A DNA stretch of 64,000 nt from Calditrichia bacterium (GCA_026983775.1 JALSTK010000028.1:19727-83726); one strand, 5' to 3'. Shown: positions 54,448 to 63,627, counted from the first letter of the stretch. Translations and numbers: made by a program. The notes: generated from the letters alone by a model not told the origin.

Positions 54448-55707
54448 TTATCTCTCGAATCGGTTGAAAATATCTTCGATAGTTTCCTGCTTAAAAATAG
54501 TCCGTACTTCCTCCCCATCGACCAGGTATTCGGCTATCCTGGGCCGCAAATTGTAATTGGAAGCCAGAGCCTGTCCATAGGCACCGGCTCCGACTACGGC
54601 CAGATATTCACCCGCAGGGATCGGCGGCAGGCTTCGTTCACGAGCTAAAAAATCGCCTGTTTCACAAACCGGTCCTACCACATCATAGACTTGCGAAGAT
54701 TTATAGCGATCCATCAGAGGAACGATTTCATGATACGCCTGGTACAGACTGGGACGAATCAGATTATTCATGGCTCCGTCTACTATTAAAAATTTTTTCT
54801 GCGGCGTCTCCTTTTGATACAAGACCTTGCTGACTAAAATTCCTGCCGAACCCACAACGGCTCTTCCCAATTCCAGAACCAATTCCATGCCCGGACTTTT
54901 GAGTCCTTCCAAATACACAGGTAAAATATCTTTTATATAGGTGGTGGGTTCATCCTTTTTAAAATTATTATGATAATTAATACCGATTCCGCCTCCCAGG
55001 TCTAAAAATGTAATCGGTACCCCCTGTTTTTTTAATCGCTCTGCAAATTCACGCATAAATTTCGAAGCATCTTCAAAGGGCCCGGAGGTTGTAATCTGTG
55101 ATCCGATATGAATGTGAATTCCGGCAACCTCCAGCCATGGATTTTCTGCCGCCTTTAGATAGAGCTTCTCTGCCTCTCTTTCCGGAATCCCGAATTTATT
55201 GATATGCTTCCCGGTAGATATATAGGCATGAGTATGCGCTTCGATATCCGGATTTACCCGCAGAGCGATACGTACTTTTTGACGATGTGTTCCGGCTAAA
55301 TCAGCAACCAATTCAAATTCCTGGGCCGATTCTATATTTAAAGAATGGATTCCGGTCTTCATGGCCAGTTCAATTTCTTCTTTGGTCTTTCCGACGCCGG
55401 CAAAGACAATCTTTTGGGGATCAAAGCCGACCTTCAGGGCAAACTGTAATTCTCCTCCTGAGACCACATCGGCCCCCAGGCCCATATCCCGGATGATGGT
55501 CAGCAGAGTGGGATTATAATTGGCCTTCATCGCATAACAGGGTAAAAAGGAAAGGCCCTTGCCCATCTCGTTTATCTGCCGGCAATTATTTTCCAATTCG
55601 CTCTTTGAAAATATATAAAAAGGCGTTTCAACCTCCCGGGAAAAAGCATGCAGGTCAAGTGCTTCACAGTAGAGGCGCCCGTTTTTATAATGGAAAGCAG
55701 GGGTCAT
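54448..55707 (-). CDS. lysA: Diaminopimelate decarboxylase
   Basis: 419 residues. PLP-lysine: YAMKANYNPTLL; phosphate-binding glycine motif GGGIG (DLGGGIGINYH); dimer/substrate motif at GPVCETGDFLARER, whose Cys-Glu-Thr-Gly-Asp contributes to the active site. Fold type III enzyme decarboxylating meso-DAP to lysine. No lysine riboswitch was seen in the 75-bp upstream region. Confidence 0.97.
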   Translation of the reverse strand: MTPAFHYKNGRLYCEALDLHAFSREVETPFYIFSKSELENNCRQINEMGKGLSFLPCYAMKANYNPTLLTIIRDMGLGADVVSGGELQFALKVGFDPQKIVFAGVGKTKEEIELAMKTGIHSLNIESAQEFELVADLAGTHRQKVRIALRVNPDIEAHTHAYISTGKHINKFGIPEREAEKLYLKAAENPWLEVAGIHIHIGSQITTSGPFEDASKFMREFAERLKKQGVPITFLDLGGGIGINYHNNFKKDEPTTYIKDILPVYLEGLKSPGMELVLELGRAVVGSAGILVSKVLYQKETPQKKFLIVDGAMNNLIRPSLYQAYHEIVPLMDRYKSSQVYDVVGPVCETGDFLARERSLPPIPAGEYLAVVGAGAYGQALASNYNLRPRIAEYLVDGEEVRTIFKQETIEDIFNRFER

Positions 55708-55782
55708 GGGAGAATCCTTATTTAAGTCCGGAGTTAGTTTTGTTTGCGAATAAACCTAATTTAATAAAAATAAAACAAAGAA

Positions 55783-57135
55783 TCAGGCATTTATACCGTA
55801 AATGCGGATTTTTTCGCGGAGAGTCGTACGGGAAATATCTAAAATGGAAGCTGCTCTGGATTTATTTCCGTTGGTATTCTGCAACACCCGTTCGATATGG
55901 ACTTTTTCAATCTCGCGCATACTACAGGATCCCAACAGTTCATTTTCTTCGATAATTTCAGCGGAACCGTTGCCTTTAAGGAATTCCGGCAGTTCCTGCA
56001 AACCGATATGATCCGAAGTGCAGAGATAGACCGCTTTTTCAACCACATCTTTTAATTCGGTAATATTTCCCGGCCATTTGAATTCTTTTAAAACACGTTC
56101 GGCCCGTGCAGAAAATTCGTGGACATTCTTCCCAAAAGGATAATTATAAAATTGACGATAGTAATTGGCAATCAACGGGATATCATCCGCCCGGTCTCTG
56201 AGTGGGGGTAGTTCAATTTCAAAAGCGTTAAGATGATAAAACAGGTCCGGACTAAAGTTCTGATGCTTTACAAACCATTCCAGGTTGTGGCGGGTAATCC
56301 CTATAATCCTTGTATTGGCTTCAACCGGAATTTTGCCATCAACCGGTTTTACAAGCCGTTCTTCAAGATAAAAAAGCAGTTTGTCTTGTACCAGGGGCGG
56401 TAACTTTTCAATATTTTTTAAAATTAATGTCCCGCCGTTAAACAGCTCCAGCAATCCCCTGCGTTGCGGGCCGTATATTTTACTATCCTGTTCGACTCCG
56501 AACAGATCGGCCAGTAATTCATTCGTCGTCGTATTTTCACAATTCTTCACATGGAGCAAATCATCGCGGAGATTGTTCTGGCGATGAATCAGGTAGGCAC
56601 ATAAACGCTTACCGGTGCCGTTTTCTCCACGGATCAGGCAGGGAGTGTAACGGGCCCTGCTGACCAATTTAATGAAGCGGTTAATTTTAACGATTGCCGG
56701 ATCATTTCCCAATAATCCGTAGGGAATCACACCATCCGTTAACGGGTCCGTATAACTTTGGTATTTATGCTGCCCCATATCCAGACGAATCTGCCGAACA
56801 ATCTCTTCCAGTTGAGCTTGCGCTTCCGTTGTCTTCAGAACTTTGTAAATGTGTTTGCCTAATAAGTTTTTAAGGTGATGACTTAAAGGAGCATCACTGA
56901 TAAAAATATACTGATGAAAATAGTGCTGCCTGGCCTGCTCTCTGATCCATGGGGGAAAGGCCATCCAGGGCTCGTTTAAGTCTACGATAAACAGATCATA
57001 AAAGGTAGTAAAAAAATAGCGCTGATGAGCTTCGCTGTGGGTTAAAAGATCGATGCCCAACTGGGTTGGATTGCTGTTGCGGATAAATCGCTGGTATTCC
57101 GCAAATCTATCCGATATGAATAAGGTCTTTATCAT
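55783..57135 (-). CDS. Degenerate NtrC/Fis-type transcriptional regulator
   Basis: 450 residues. An N-terminal receiver-like domain (D52 in FIVDLNEP) is followed by an AAA+ domain with a good Walker A (GENGTGKRLC, 170-179), but the GAFTGA loop that contacts sigma-54 is replaced (residues about 214-222, LFGVEQDSKIYG) and Walker B reads GGTLILKN, with the usual DE changed to KN. The R-finger region PLRDRADDIP is kept. A C-terminal Fis-type HTH (NGNKSRAASILDISRTTLREKI) is intact. So it can probably bind ATP and DNA but not open sigma-54 promoters. It diverges from the T9SS gene at 57444, separated by 308 bp. Confidence 0.82.
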   Translation of the reverse strand: MIKTLFISDRFAEYQRFIRNSNPTQLGIDLLTHSEAHQRYFFTTFYDLFIVDLNEPWMAFPPWIREQARQHYFHQYIFISDAPLSHHLKNLLGKHIYKVLKTTEAQAQLEEIVRQIRLDMGQHKYQSYTDPLTDGVIPYGLLGNDPAIVKINRFIKLVSRARYTPCLIRGENGTGKRLCAYLIHRQNNLRDDLLHVKNCENTTTNELLADLFGVEQDSKIYGPQRRGLLELFNGGTLILKNIEKLPPLVQDKLLFYLEERLVKPVDGKIPVEANTRIIGITRHNLEWFVKHQNFSPDLFYHLNAFEIELPPLRDRADDIPLIANYYRQFYNYPFGKNVHEFSARAERVLKEFKWPGNITELKDVVEKAVYLCTSDHIGLQELPEFLKGNGSAEIIEENELLGSCSMREIEKVHIERVLQNTNGNKSRAASILDISRTTLREKIRIYGINA

Positions 57136-57240
57136 CAGTATGTTATAGGAACTTTCATATTAGTTAAAAACCCGGTCAACTACCCGTAATCCTTTATATC
57201 GGCAGGTTACTTGAAGATTTTAGTAAGAAATGAAATTTTT

Positions 57241-57268
57241 TTGACCATTTTTTTCTTTTTCGTAGAAT
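57241..57268 (+). promoter_or_regulatory. Sigma-70 type promoter
   Basis: TTGACC (57241-57246), 16-bp T-rich spacer, TAGAAT (57263-57268). It lies about 175 bp upstream of the T9SS gene at 57444, within the divergent gap that also contains many A/T tracts. The long leader has no obvious structure. Confidence 0.5.
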
Positions 57269-57443
57269 AATTTAATTTTTCATTCATTTCTTCCGACTAA
57301 TAAATCAAATAAGCAGTGAAAAGGGAGTTCAAACATTTTTATTATAAAAAAAATTTGAAACATATTAACGGGACTCAATTAAAGGGAATTAGGTTAAAGC
57401 ATGGATGCTTGTTTTTAACCTTAATTTATCAGGAGGTCTTTTT

Positions 57444-59603
57444 ATGAAGCGGGTATCGTTTATTTTAGTATTCATGTTTATGGGATTTCAAATCTCACAA
57501 GCAACCACCTATTTTAAATCCCATGTAAATGACCAAGTTAGTTCAACCATGACACAGGGTGACTTGTACGCATGGGAATATGATGTTTCCGTAATAGGTG
57601 GAAGCGCTTATCTGGAATTATTCGTGGATACAAATAACAACCAGGTTTTGGATGATGGCGATGTCTTGTTAATTGCCTTCGATCAAACCGACGGACAAAC
57701 CGACCAAGACGGTCCGCCACCCGATTCCAGCGATGTCCCGGACGGGATTATTTATAGCGAAATCGGTTCTCTGGGCTTCCCCCCAGCCGATTATTTATTT
57801 CGGGTGACCGACGATAATGATAGCTCGGTTGTCGTCGGTACGTTGCATATTAATGCCCCGGCTAATGTAACTTCATGGATAATAGGGCATGTTACCAAAG
57901 AAGGAGTAACCCCACCGGATTCTTCTTTAAGTTATATCATGATGGAAGCCAGTGATATGGATGAAGAGATGGGCTTTTGGGGTGGACTTACCGATGAAAA
58001 CGGTTACTATTCCATCAACCTGCCCGGCGGAGCCAGTGATAAGCAATGGGGGGTTCATTTCATGTTTTCCGAAACCCAACTTGCCGGATATATCACTCAG
58101 CCCGATTCTTACACAAATATAGACATTGTTACCGGCAACAACGGACCTTTTGATTTTACGATTTCCATGCCGGCCACTTATGTATACGGTGATATTGTAG
58201 ACGAGCAGGGTCAATTGGTTCCATCGAACGACGATGGAAGCCTGGAAAATCTTCATACGTATGATGAAGTGGATTTTAATGTCAGTGAAGGCCATTTTAA
58301 AGTGGGAGCCGTTTTCTCCGGAGATGATACCGTTGATGTTCCGTTTCAGCTCAATTTTTGGCCCATTTCCCTCATCCCACAATATCTTATGCCCAATACC
58401 TGGGCTAATCCCGCCTACCAATTGACGCTAAGTGTGGGGGATAGTGTGCATAAAGATATTCGTTTATATTCCACGGATACGACTCTTTATGTTCAGATTT
58501 ATAAAGACGGCGAGCCCTATTCCACTTCTATGCGTGCTTCGGCTAATAATGATTCCGTGGGCCAGACTTATAGCTGGACGGATACCAGTGGCTTCACTGC
58601 TTTACATATCCGCAACGGATATGAATACGGTGTTTGGTTAAGTACGGACGACCACGGTAATCTTGATTTACCGACTGGCTATATGCTTGCGGAAGGAAAT
58701 AGTCAATCCGGTATTGCCGGCGACACCGTTGTGTTCCGATTGGTACCTACCAGCAGTGTTTTATCCGGTAAAATATCCTTTTCTCCGGGCTCCGAAGTCT
58801 ATTTTGACCCCAATCAATGTGATGTAAACGCTTCGGATTGGGAACATAATTATCAGGGTAAAATTGACGGAGATTCTCTTACCTACCGTATTGATGTACC
58901 GAACGGCATCTTTTCGGTTAATTTTAACAGCTACCAACATGATTTTCTGTCCATGCCCGTACGCTATGAGAATATCACCGTCAGAGATTCCGAAGTGGAC
59001 ACTCTGGATTTTGAGCTCAATTACGCGCATGCCCGCTTAGTGATGAAACTCGTCAATGCTCCGCTAGGTTCGGATCAATATTATACGGATTGGTGGTCCA
59101 TCAACACCGAAGGGAATTACCCTTATGTGTACGAAGCTTCGGCAAATATGGAAGCGGACACTACCTATCATTTTAAAGTCTGTGAAGGCAGCTGGTATGT
59201 GCAGGCTCCCTACTTCGGTGAAAACTATCAGGTATCCCCCAGCGATACAACGGTCCGTGTAACGGAAAACGATTCTTCTTTTTATGTGGAATTTGTGTAT
59301 AAGGATCTGACCGGTATTGAACCGAAATCGAGCCTACCTACCTCGTTCTATGTGAAACAGAATTATCCCAATCCGTTTAATCCGGTGACAACCATTGAAT
59401 TCGGTTTGACCAAACAGGGCCCGGTAACACTCGATATATATAATATCAAAGGACAGCGAATTGTCACCCTGGTGAACGGGAACCTCTCAGCAGGAATTCA
59501 TAAAGTCCATTGGGATGGTTCTTCTTATGCTTCGGGAATGTATATTTACCGTTTGCATACGAATCATCATACCGTCTCAAAACGTTTACTGCTCCTGAAG
59601 TAA
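57444..59603 (+). CDS. Secreted carboxypeptidase-regulatory-like repeat protein with T9SS sorting domain
   Basis: 719 residues from the ATG at 57444 (AGGAGGTC upstream); a start 13 codons earlier would precede the signal peptide and is rejected. A short beta domain with calcium-site-like DTNNNQVLDDGD (about 55-70) is followed by several Ig-like / carboxypeptidase-regulatory-like modules (SWIIGHVTKEGVTPPDSSL, YGDIVDEQGQLVPS, VLSGKISF). It ends in a canonical T9SS domain (NYPNPFNPVTTIEFGLT, IYNIKGQRIVTLV, MYIYRLHTNHHTVSKRLLLLK). Probably an adhesin or cell-surface structural protein. It is followed by a strong terminator. Confidence 0.82.
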   Translation: MKRVSFILVFMFMGFQISQATTYFKSHVNDQVSSTMTQGDLYAWEYDVSVIGGSAYLELFVDTNNNQVLDDGDVLLIAFDQTDGQTDQDGPPPDSSDVPDGIIYSEIGSLGFPPADYLFRVTDDNDSSVVVGTLHINAPANVTSWIIGHVTKEGVTPPDSSLSYIMMEASDMDEEMGFWGGLTDENGYYSINLPGGASDKQWGVHFMFSETQLAGYITQPDSYTNIDIVTGNNGPFDFTISMPATYVYGDIVDEQGQLVPSNDDGSLENLHTYDEVDFNVSEGHFKVGAVFSGDDTVDVPFQLNFWPISLIPQYLMPNTWANPAYQLTLSVGDSVHKDIRLYSTDTTLYVQIYKDGEPYSTSMRASANNDSVGQTYSWTDTSGFTALHIRNGYEYGVWLSTDDHGNLDLPTGYMLAEGNSQSGIAGDTVVFRLVPTSSVLSGKISFSPGSEVYFDPNQCDVNASDWEHNYQGKIDGDSLTYRIDVPNGIFSVNFNSYQHDFLSMPVRYENITVRDSEVDTLDFELNYAHARLVMKLVNAPLGSDQYYTDWWSINTEGNYPYVYEASANMEADTTYHFKVCEGSWYVQAPYFGENYQVSPSDTTVRVTENDSSFYVEFVYKDLTGIEPKSSLPTSFYVKQNYPNPFNPVTTIEFGLTKQGPVTLDIYNIKGQRIVTLVNGNLSAGIHKVHWDGSSYASGMYIYRLHTNHHTVSKRLLLLK

Positions 59604-59610
59604 AACCATA

Positions 59611-59643
59611 GCCTTCCCCGCATGCGGGGAAGGCTTATTTTTT
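59611..59643 (+). terminator. Strong palindromic terminator
   Basis: A 24-nt perfect palindrome, GCCTTCCCCGCA and its reverse complement (59611-59634), followed by TTATTTTTTATT. It lies 8 bp after the stop of the preceding T9SS gene. Confidence 0.93.
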
Positions 59644-59749
59644 ATTGATTATCAGCAATTTGGGTTACAGATCACACATTTGAAAAAGAAAATTTTTATT
59701 TTTCTTATAACGGATATGTAAATTCTAAAATTTTTACAGGAACGATTCT

Positions 59750-61687
59750 ATGAAAAATTATTTAAAGTTTTACCTGGCCAGCCTACTGATCTTTGGCTTT
59801 TGTACCTATCTGACGGCCGGAATTATTCCCCATATTCCCAGGCCGCCCCGGAATGTCCAGGTTAAAACCGTACCGGAGGGAGCTCTGGTCAGTTGGGATT
59901 TCCATACCCCCGATACGGTATTGACCCATAACAGCGGCAAAGCCAACGGCTTATGGTTATTCGGACAAAAATCAGGCGTAGGCGTTATTTTTGATGTTTC
60001 CGCCTATCCTTCCGCATCGCTCGAAGAAATCGATTTTGCCTATATCGGCGGATGGGATCGATCCAAAAGCGGAAAACCGCCGGTAGGCTATGAGGGAACC
60101 TATCGATTCCGGGTACATGTCTATGATATTAGGGAAATGGATAATTACGGGACCATTAAAAGCGGAGTCGAATTATTTACTTCCGATACCCTGGAAGCAC
60201 CCCCCGCTTTCCAAACCTATCGCTATAAAACCGGCGTTACAATCGGCCCGATTGCCCTGGCAGATACAATATCCACCGTAGGAGTATTTGTCGAACCCTT
60301 AAGTGCAAAGTACGATTCCACAGACGATAAAACCTATTATTACCCGGCCTTGATGACCGATGATGCATCCTATATTAAACATGTTAATTTTATGTGCACT
60401 AATTTTGACGATCCCTGGGATTCTACGGATGCCGATTATTCCAATATATGGGAATTAAATAACTTCGGGCAGGGCGCCACTAACGCGGTTATCGATCTTT
60501 GGATTCAAAAACAAGACGGTTCGGTAACTTCGGCAAACTTTATAAACAGTTCTTCTGCCTCCACTGCAGGATTCTATATCTTCAGAAAGACGGCTCATTC
60601 CCCTCTTTCTAAAATCGGCGAAGTCGGATTCGATACCCGTTCCTTTTTAGATACGAACGCCGAGGGCGACAGTACCTATGAATACTCGGTAGCAAATCAT
60701 GTGGATTCTCTTGCCTCCGAAATTACTTCCAGCAAAGACTATTTTCATCCGAAATTTTTATCCATCACAGAGGCACGAAAAGATGACAACCATGATTTTA
60801 TCCCAGACAATTTAAATAAAATCGTTTCCATCGAAGGGGTGATTAATTCACCCGACTTCTATGGAGCAAAAACTCTCTATTTCGTCCAGAACGGTCGGGC
60901 TGCCATCAGTATGTATAGCGGCGCCTTTCACATCGACTTGTCCATAGGGGACCAGGTATTCGTAACCGGTACCATTCAGCAACACAGGGGATTAACCGAA
61001 ATTATTCCCGATACGTCCCAATCCGCCATTACCGTGTTGAATCATTTCAGCGCTGTGGATACACTGGATATTACCCTGGGGGAAGCGGGTGAATCTTATG
61101 AAGGGTTGCTGGTATCTGTGGAAAACGTGGAACTTATCGATGCCGAGAACTGGCCGTCCAGCGGGCAGAACGGTATCAATCTGCATATCACCAACGGCCG
61201 GGATACGGTCAGATTGTTCATCGATCAGGATACGGACCTGGATGGCTGGACACCCCCCGCAGGAAAATTTAATTTAGTCGCTGTGGTCGATCAATATACT
61301 TCCGCGAGCCCGCCCGACGACAACTATTCCCTGCGCCCCCGTATGCAATCCGATTTTATTCCCGTAACCGCCATCGGGGGAGAAACCCGGGCAGTACCTC
61401 TGCATTTTTCCCTGTCGCAAAACTATCCCAATCCTTTTGGCGAGCGCCGGGCCCATGGGGGTAATCCAAGCACAGCCATTCTTTATCAGCTACCTGCTTC
61501 CTGCCGGGTTCACTTAACGGTTTACAATACCTTAGGCCAAAAGGTGAAGGAACTGATCAACCGCAGGCAGGAACCCGGTGTTTATCGGGTGAATTTTGAC
61601 GGGAGTCACCTGGCCAGCGGAATCTATTTTTACAGGTTGCAGGCCGGAGATTTTGTACAGATTCGTAAAATGATTTTATTGCGATAA
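59750..61687 (+). CDS. Secreted OB-fold/Ig-like protein with T9SS sorting domain
   Basis: 645 residues with a signal peptide (1-24). The first ~330 residues hold a fibronectin-like segment (PPRNVQVKTVPEGALVSWD) and a beta-rich domain. Residues about 350-470 resemble an extracellular OB-fold domain seen with secreted nucleases (NKIVSIEGVINSPDFYGAKTLYFVQ, IGDQVFVTGTIQQHRGLTEI), but no nuclease catalytic motif follows. The end is an NPFG-class T9SS domain (NYPNPFGERRAHGGNPSTAILYQLP, VYNTLGQKVKELIN, IYFYRLQAGDFVQIRKM). Function unknown. Confidence 0.82.
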   Translation: MKNYLKFYLASLLIFGFCTYLTAGIIPHIPRPPRNVQVKTVPEGALVSWDFHTPDTVLTHNSGKANGLWLFGQKSGVGVIFDVSAYPSASLEEIDFAYIGGWDRSKSGKPPVGYEGTYRFRVHVYDIREMDNYGTIKSGVELFTSDTLEAPPAFQTYRYKTGVTIGPIALADTISTVGVFVEPLSAKYDSTDDKTYYYPALMTDDASYIKHVNFMCTNFDDPWDSTDADYSNIWELNNFGQGATNAVIDLWIQKQDGSVTSANFINSSSASTAGFYIFRKTAHSPLSKIGEVGFDTRSFLDTNAEGDSTYEYSVANHVDSLASEITSSKDYFHPKFLSITEARKDDNHDFIPDNLNKIVSIEGVINSPDFYGAKTLYFVQNGRAAISMYSGAFHIDLSIGDQVFVTGTIQQHRGLTEIIPDTSQSAITVLNHFSAVDTLDITLGEAGESYEGLLVSVENVELIDAENWPSSGQNGINLHITNGRDTVRLFIDQDTDLDGWTPPAGKFNLVAVVDQYTSASPPDDNYSLRPRMQSDFIPVTAIGGETRAVPLHFSLSQNYPNPFGERRAHGGNPSTAILYQLPASCRVHLTVYNTLGQKVKELINRRQEPGVYRVNFDGSHLASGIYFYRLQAGDFVQIRKMILLR

Positions 61688-61688
61688 A

Positions 61689-61716
61689 AAAGAGCCTCTG
61701 TAACAAGAGGCTCTTT
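61689..61716. terminator. Bidirectional terminator between convergent genes
   Basis: AAAGAGCCTC (61689-61698) pairs with GAGGCTCTTT (61707-61716), a 10-bp stem with A and T flanks. It separates the plus-strand T9SS gene from the minus-strand small gene. Confidence 0.88.
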
Positions 61717-61970
61717 CAATTTTCAAGTGCATCTATTTTTACCGACCAGACTTCATGGCGTCGGTTAAAACGCAACAGCTTAACCCGGTTATCCGAATCC
61801 AATATTTTAAAATAATCGTAAATAGGCTGACCCGCCTTCTGATCACTGGATAACCAGCGGTCCAAGATTTCCTTTACGTCCAGTTCTTTTCCGTCCAAAA
61901 CAAAAGAAAGAGGGCGTTCATTGGGTCTGGCCCCATGATACGCTTTCACGGAAACAATTTTAAATATCAT
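61716..61970 (-). CDS. Small conserved-looking hypothetical protein
   Basis: 84 residues from the ATG at 61970 (90 if the ATG at 61988 is used; neither has a strong ribosome site). Sequence MIFKIVSVKAYHGARPNERPL, then EILDRW, FKILDSDNRVKLLRFNRRHEVW. The W/R-rich end (LLRFNRRHEVW) resembles small cytoplasmic proteins found singly in many bacteria, but I cannot name the family. The upstream small gene ends in an overlap with the alternative ATG at 61988, suggesting translational coupling. Confidence 0.6.
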   Translation of the reverse strand: MIFKIVSVKAYHGARPNERPLSFVLDGKELDVKEILDRWLSSDQKAGQPIYDYFKILDSDNRVKLLRFNRRHEVWSVKIDALEN

Positions 61971-61978
61971 AGTTAGCG

Positions 61979-62173
61979 CTATAGACATTTATTCATCTTA
62001 TAAACCACTCTTATAGTCTGCCGCCCGTATTGAAGGCAGGCGGCACTTAAATAAAGCCCCGGTTTCACAGACTCTTCAGCCTGATCCGGATCGTAGCGAT
62101 CATGCAATTTCGACCGGGATTCCGAAGAGACGTTCAAGGTGATCCGCCGTATTTTATACCCATTCAAAGACAA
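61979..62173 (-). CDS. Small hypothetical gene, possible partner of the downstream gene
   Basis: About 64 residues if it starts at the TTG at 62173; the frame extends upstream but there it overlaps the rpmA terminator hairpin, so the upstream part is unlikely. Encodes NGYKIRRITLNVSSESRSK, YDPDQAEESVKPGLYLSAACLQYG and IRVVYKMNK. The stop overlaps the alternative ATG of the next gene. No family recognised; the strong VKPGLYLS/IRVVY ending hints at a small toxin- or DUF4258-like fold, but this is a guess. Confidence 0.4.
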   Translation of the reverse strand: MSLNGYKIRRITLNVSSESRSKLHDRYDPDQAEESVKPGLYLSAACLQYGRQTIRVVYKMNKCL

Positions 62174-62190
62174 TATAGCAAATCCGGAAC

Positions 62191-62222
62191 ATAAAAAAAA
62201 CCGGATCAGAAGATCCGGTTTT
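62191..62222 (-). terminator. Terminator of the rplU-rpmA operon
   Basis: Minus-strand stem AACCGGATC / GATCCGGTT (plus 62199-62207 and 62212-62220, loop AGAA at 62208-62211) followed by eight T, 23 bp after the rpmA stop. Confidence 0.92.
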
Positions 62223-62244
62223 AGACAGTACATCAAGAGGATTT

Positions 62245-62502
62245 TTACAGTTGCGGATAAACGCTTACCTTTTTACGGTTTTTATCTTTACGCTCGAATT
62301 TAACGTATCCGTCAATTTTAGCAAAGAGCGTATCATCACCGCCTTTACCCACATTATTTCCGGGATGAATCCGCGTTCCGCGCTGACGCATTATAATGGA
62401 TCCGGCAGAAACGAATTGCCCGCCAAAGGTTTTGATACCAAGACGTTTGGAGTGACTTTCGCGCCCGTTTCTGGAGCTGCCGACACCTTTTTTATGAGCC
62501 AT
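62245..62502 (-). CDS. rpmA: 50S ribosomal protein L27
   Basis: 85 residues; starts [20 protein letters not shown] and continues [49 protein letters not shown], the complete L27 pattern. There is no N-terminal extension of the Firmicutes type. It is directly adjacent to rplU (stop at 62503), as usual. Confidence 0.97.
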   Translation of the reverse strand: MAHKKGVGSSRNGRESHSKRLGIKTFGGQFVSAGSIIMRQRGTRIHPGNNVGKGGDDTLFAKIDGYVKFERKDKNRKKVSVYPQL

Positions 62503-62964
62503 TTACGCCTCCTTTCCCTCAGCAGGTTGTTCCTTTTTAGGTTTTGCCGTCGTTTTCTTCGGGCTCTTGGCCGGAGCCGCTGCTTTTGCTTTTTTAGGAG
62601 CCGCCTTTTTCTCCGGTTTGGCTTTCGGCTCTGTTTTTTTTGCCGCCTTCACGACACCGATACCATCAATTTGAATAACCGAGAAACCCTGGCGGTGGCC
62701 GTTTTTAACCTGATACCCTTTACGACGTTTTTTCTTGAAAACAATAATCTTTTTATCCCGGCCGTGTTCCACAACCGTGGCTTTGACTTTCATATTTTTG
62801 AGTGTAGGTTTGCCGATTTCAACTTTACCCTTATCATCGGTGTAATAGAGAACCCGGTCAAATTCCACTTTCTTCCCGGCATCCGTCTGTAAATGAGGAA
62901 CTTTAATCTTCTGATCCTTTTCAACCCGGAATTGTTTACCGGCAATTTCTACGATCGCATACAT
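62503..62964 (-). CDS. rplU: 50S ribosomal protein L21 with Lys/Ala-rich C-terminal extension
   Basis: 153 residues. The first ~103 residues are standard L21 (MYAIVEIAGKQFRVEKDQKIKVPHL ... VEHGRDKKIIVFKKKRRKGYQVKNGHRQGFSVIQID). Residues 104-153 are a low-complexity Lys/Ala/Pro tail (AKKTEPKAKPEKKAAPKKAKAAA...). The usual length is about 100 residues, so the tail is an addition; it could contact rRNA or be unstructured. A consensus sigma-70 promoter lies just upstream and a terminator after rpmA. Confidence 0.96.
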   Translation of the reverse strand: MYAIVEIAGKQFRVEKDQKIKVPHLQTDAGKKVEFDRVLYYTDDKGKVEIGKPTLKNMKVKATVVEHGRDKKIIVFKKKRRKGYQVKNGHRQGFSVIQIDGIGVVKAAKKTEPKAKPEKKAAPKKAKAAAPAKSPKKTTAKPKKEQPAEGKEA

Positions 62965-63007
62965 CTATTTTTCTCCTAAGCCATCATGTTCCAAAAAATG
63001 AGCTTTT

Positions 63008-63036
63008 AATATAATTACATCGTTCCTTTTTGTCAA
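63008..63036 (-). promoter_or_regulatory. Consensus sigma-70 promoter for rplU-rpmA
   Basis: Minus strand: TTGACA (plus 63031-63036), spacer of exactly 17 bp, TATATT (plus 63008-63013). It is 44 bp upstream of the rplU start, a strong match for a ribosomal-protein promoter. Confidence 0.88.
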
Positions 63037-63363
63037 GCAAAATCCGTCCTGCTTGACAGATTTCTGTTCGTTCGATTCATAAAATTGATCCCACTCGTCC
63101 TGAATACTCAGAAATACAGATTGCAGTTGAATCAAATCGAAAGGGCTAGGGCCTTCGCTCGCCTTACCGGCAAATTTGTTTTTGGATTTTTGAACCGGAA
63201 AGATAATCTTCTCTACCGTATTACCCCCTGCCTGGGCGCGGACTATTTTCTTATCTGCTCCACATATTCATCCGGCGGCAATTTGAGCGGTAACTCCGGT
63301 AGGAACAATTCATTTTCTTTTAAAAAAATCATCCTTCTTATATGCAATTAACTTAAAATACAG

Positions 63364-63627
63364 CTAAACCACCTGATCAATCCATGTAAATTCCGGGAAA
63401 ACCGTCTTTATAATCTTGTAGGCCCGCATGTTTTTATCTTCTAAAAACTTACGAATCAGGCCAAACAGGTTAAAAGCCATGGGCATGCTGGAAAGCATAT
63501 TGTTAAACAAGCGATATTCATCTATTGTTAAAGCCGGATTCACCTGTTTTTCCAGTACTTTGGATTCAGCATAGCGGAAAATATACTCATCCAAAAAGTT
63601 CTTTCCGATTTTCTCGCCGCTTATCAA
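63364..63627 (-). pseudogene. Remnant of a PGN_0703-type restriction endonuclease
   Basis: An 87-codon frame starting at TTG, with an in-frame TAA four codons upstream, and ending in TAG. The segment DEYRLFNNMLSSMPMAFNLFGLI closely resembles the RLxxNxLSSQPxCFNLFG motif at the N-terminal side of the PGN_0703 PD-(D/E)xK endonuclease-like family (usually over 250 residues). The preceding YFLIS..NFLDEYIFRYA-like text fits the same family, but the catalytic part is missing. Nothing clearly related continues downstream. Confidence 0.5.

Noticed and set aside
53337..54518. Longer alanine racemase start inside lysA
   Set aside because: The extra 24 residues have no family similarity, and the ATG one base after the lysA stop fits the family start.
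54448..55782. Lysine riboswitch upstream of lysA
   Set aside because: The upstream gap is only 75 bp and shows no L-box-like structure.
61979..62236. Longer start for the small gene after rpmA
   Set aside because: It would place the start inside or beyond the rpmA terminator hairpin.
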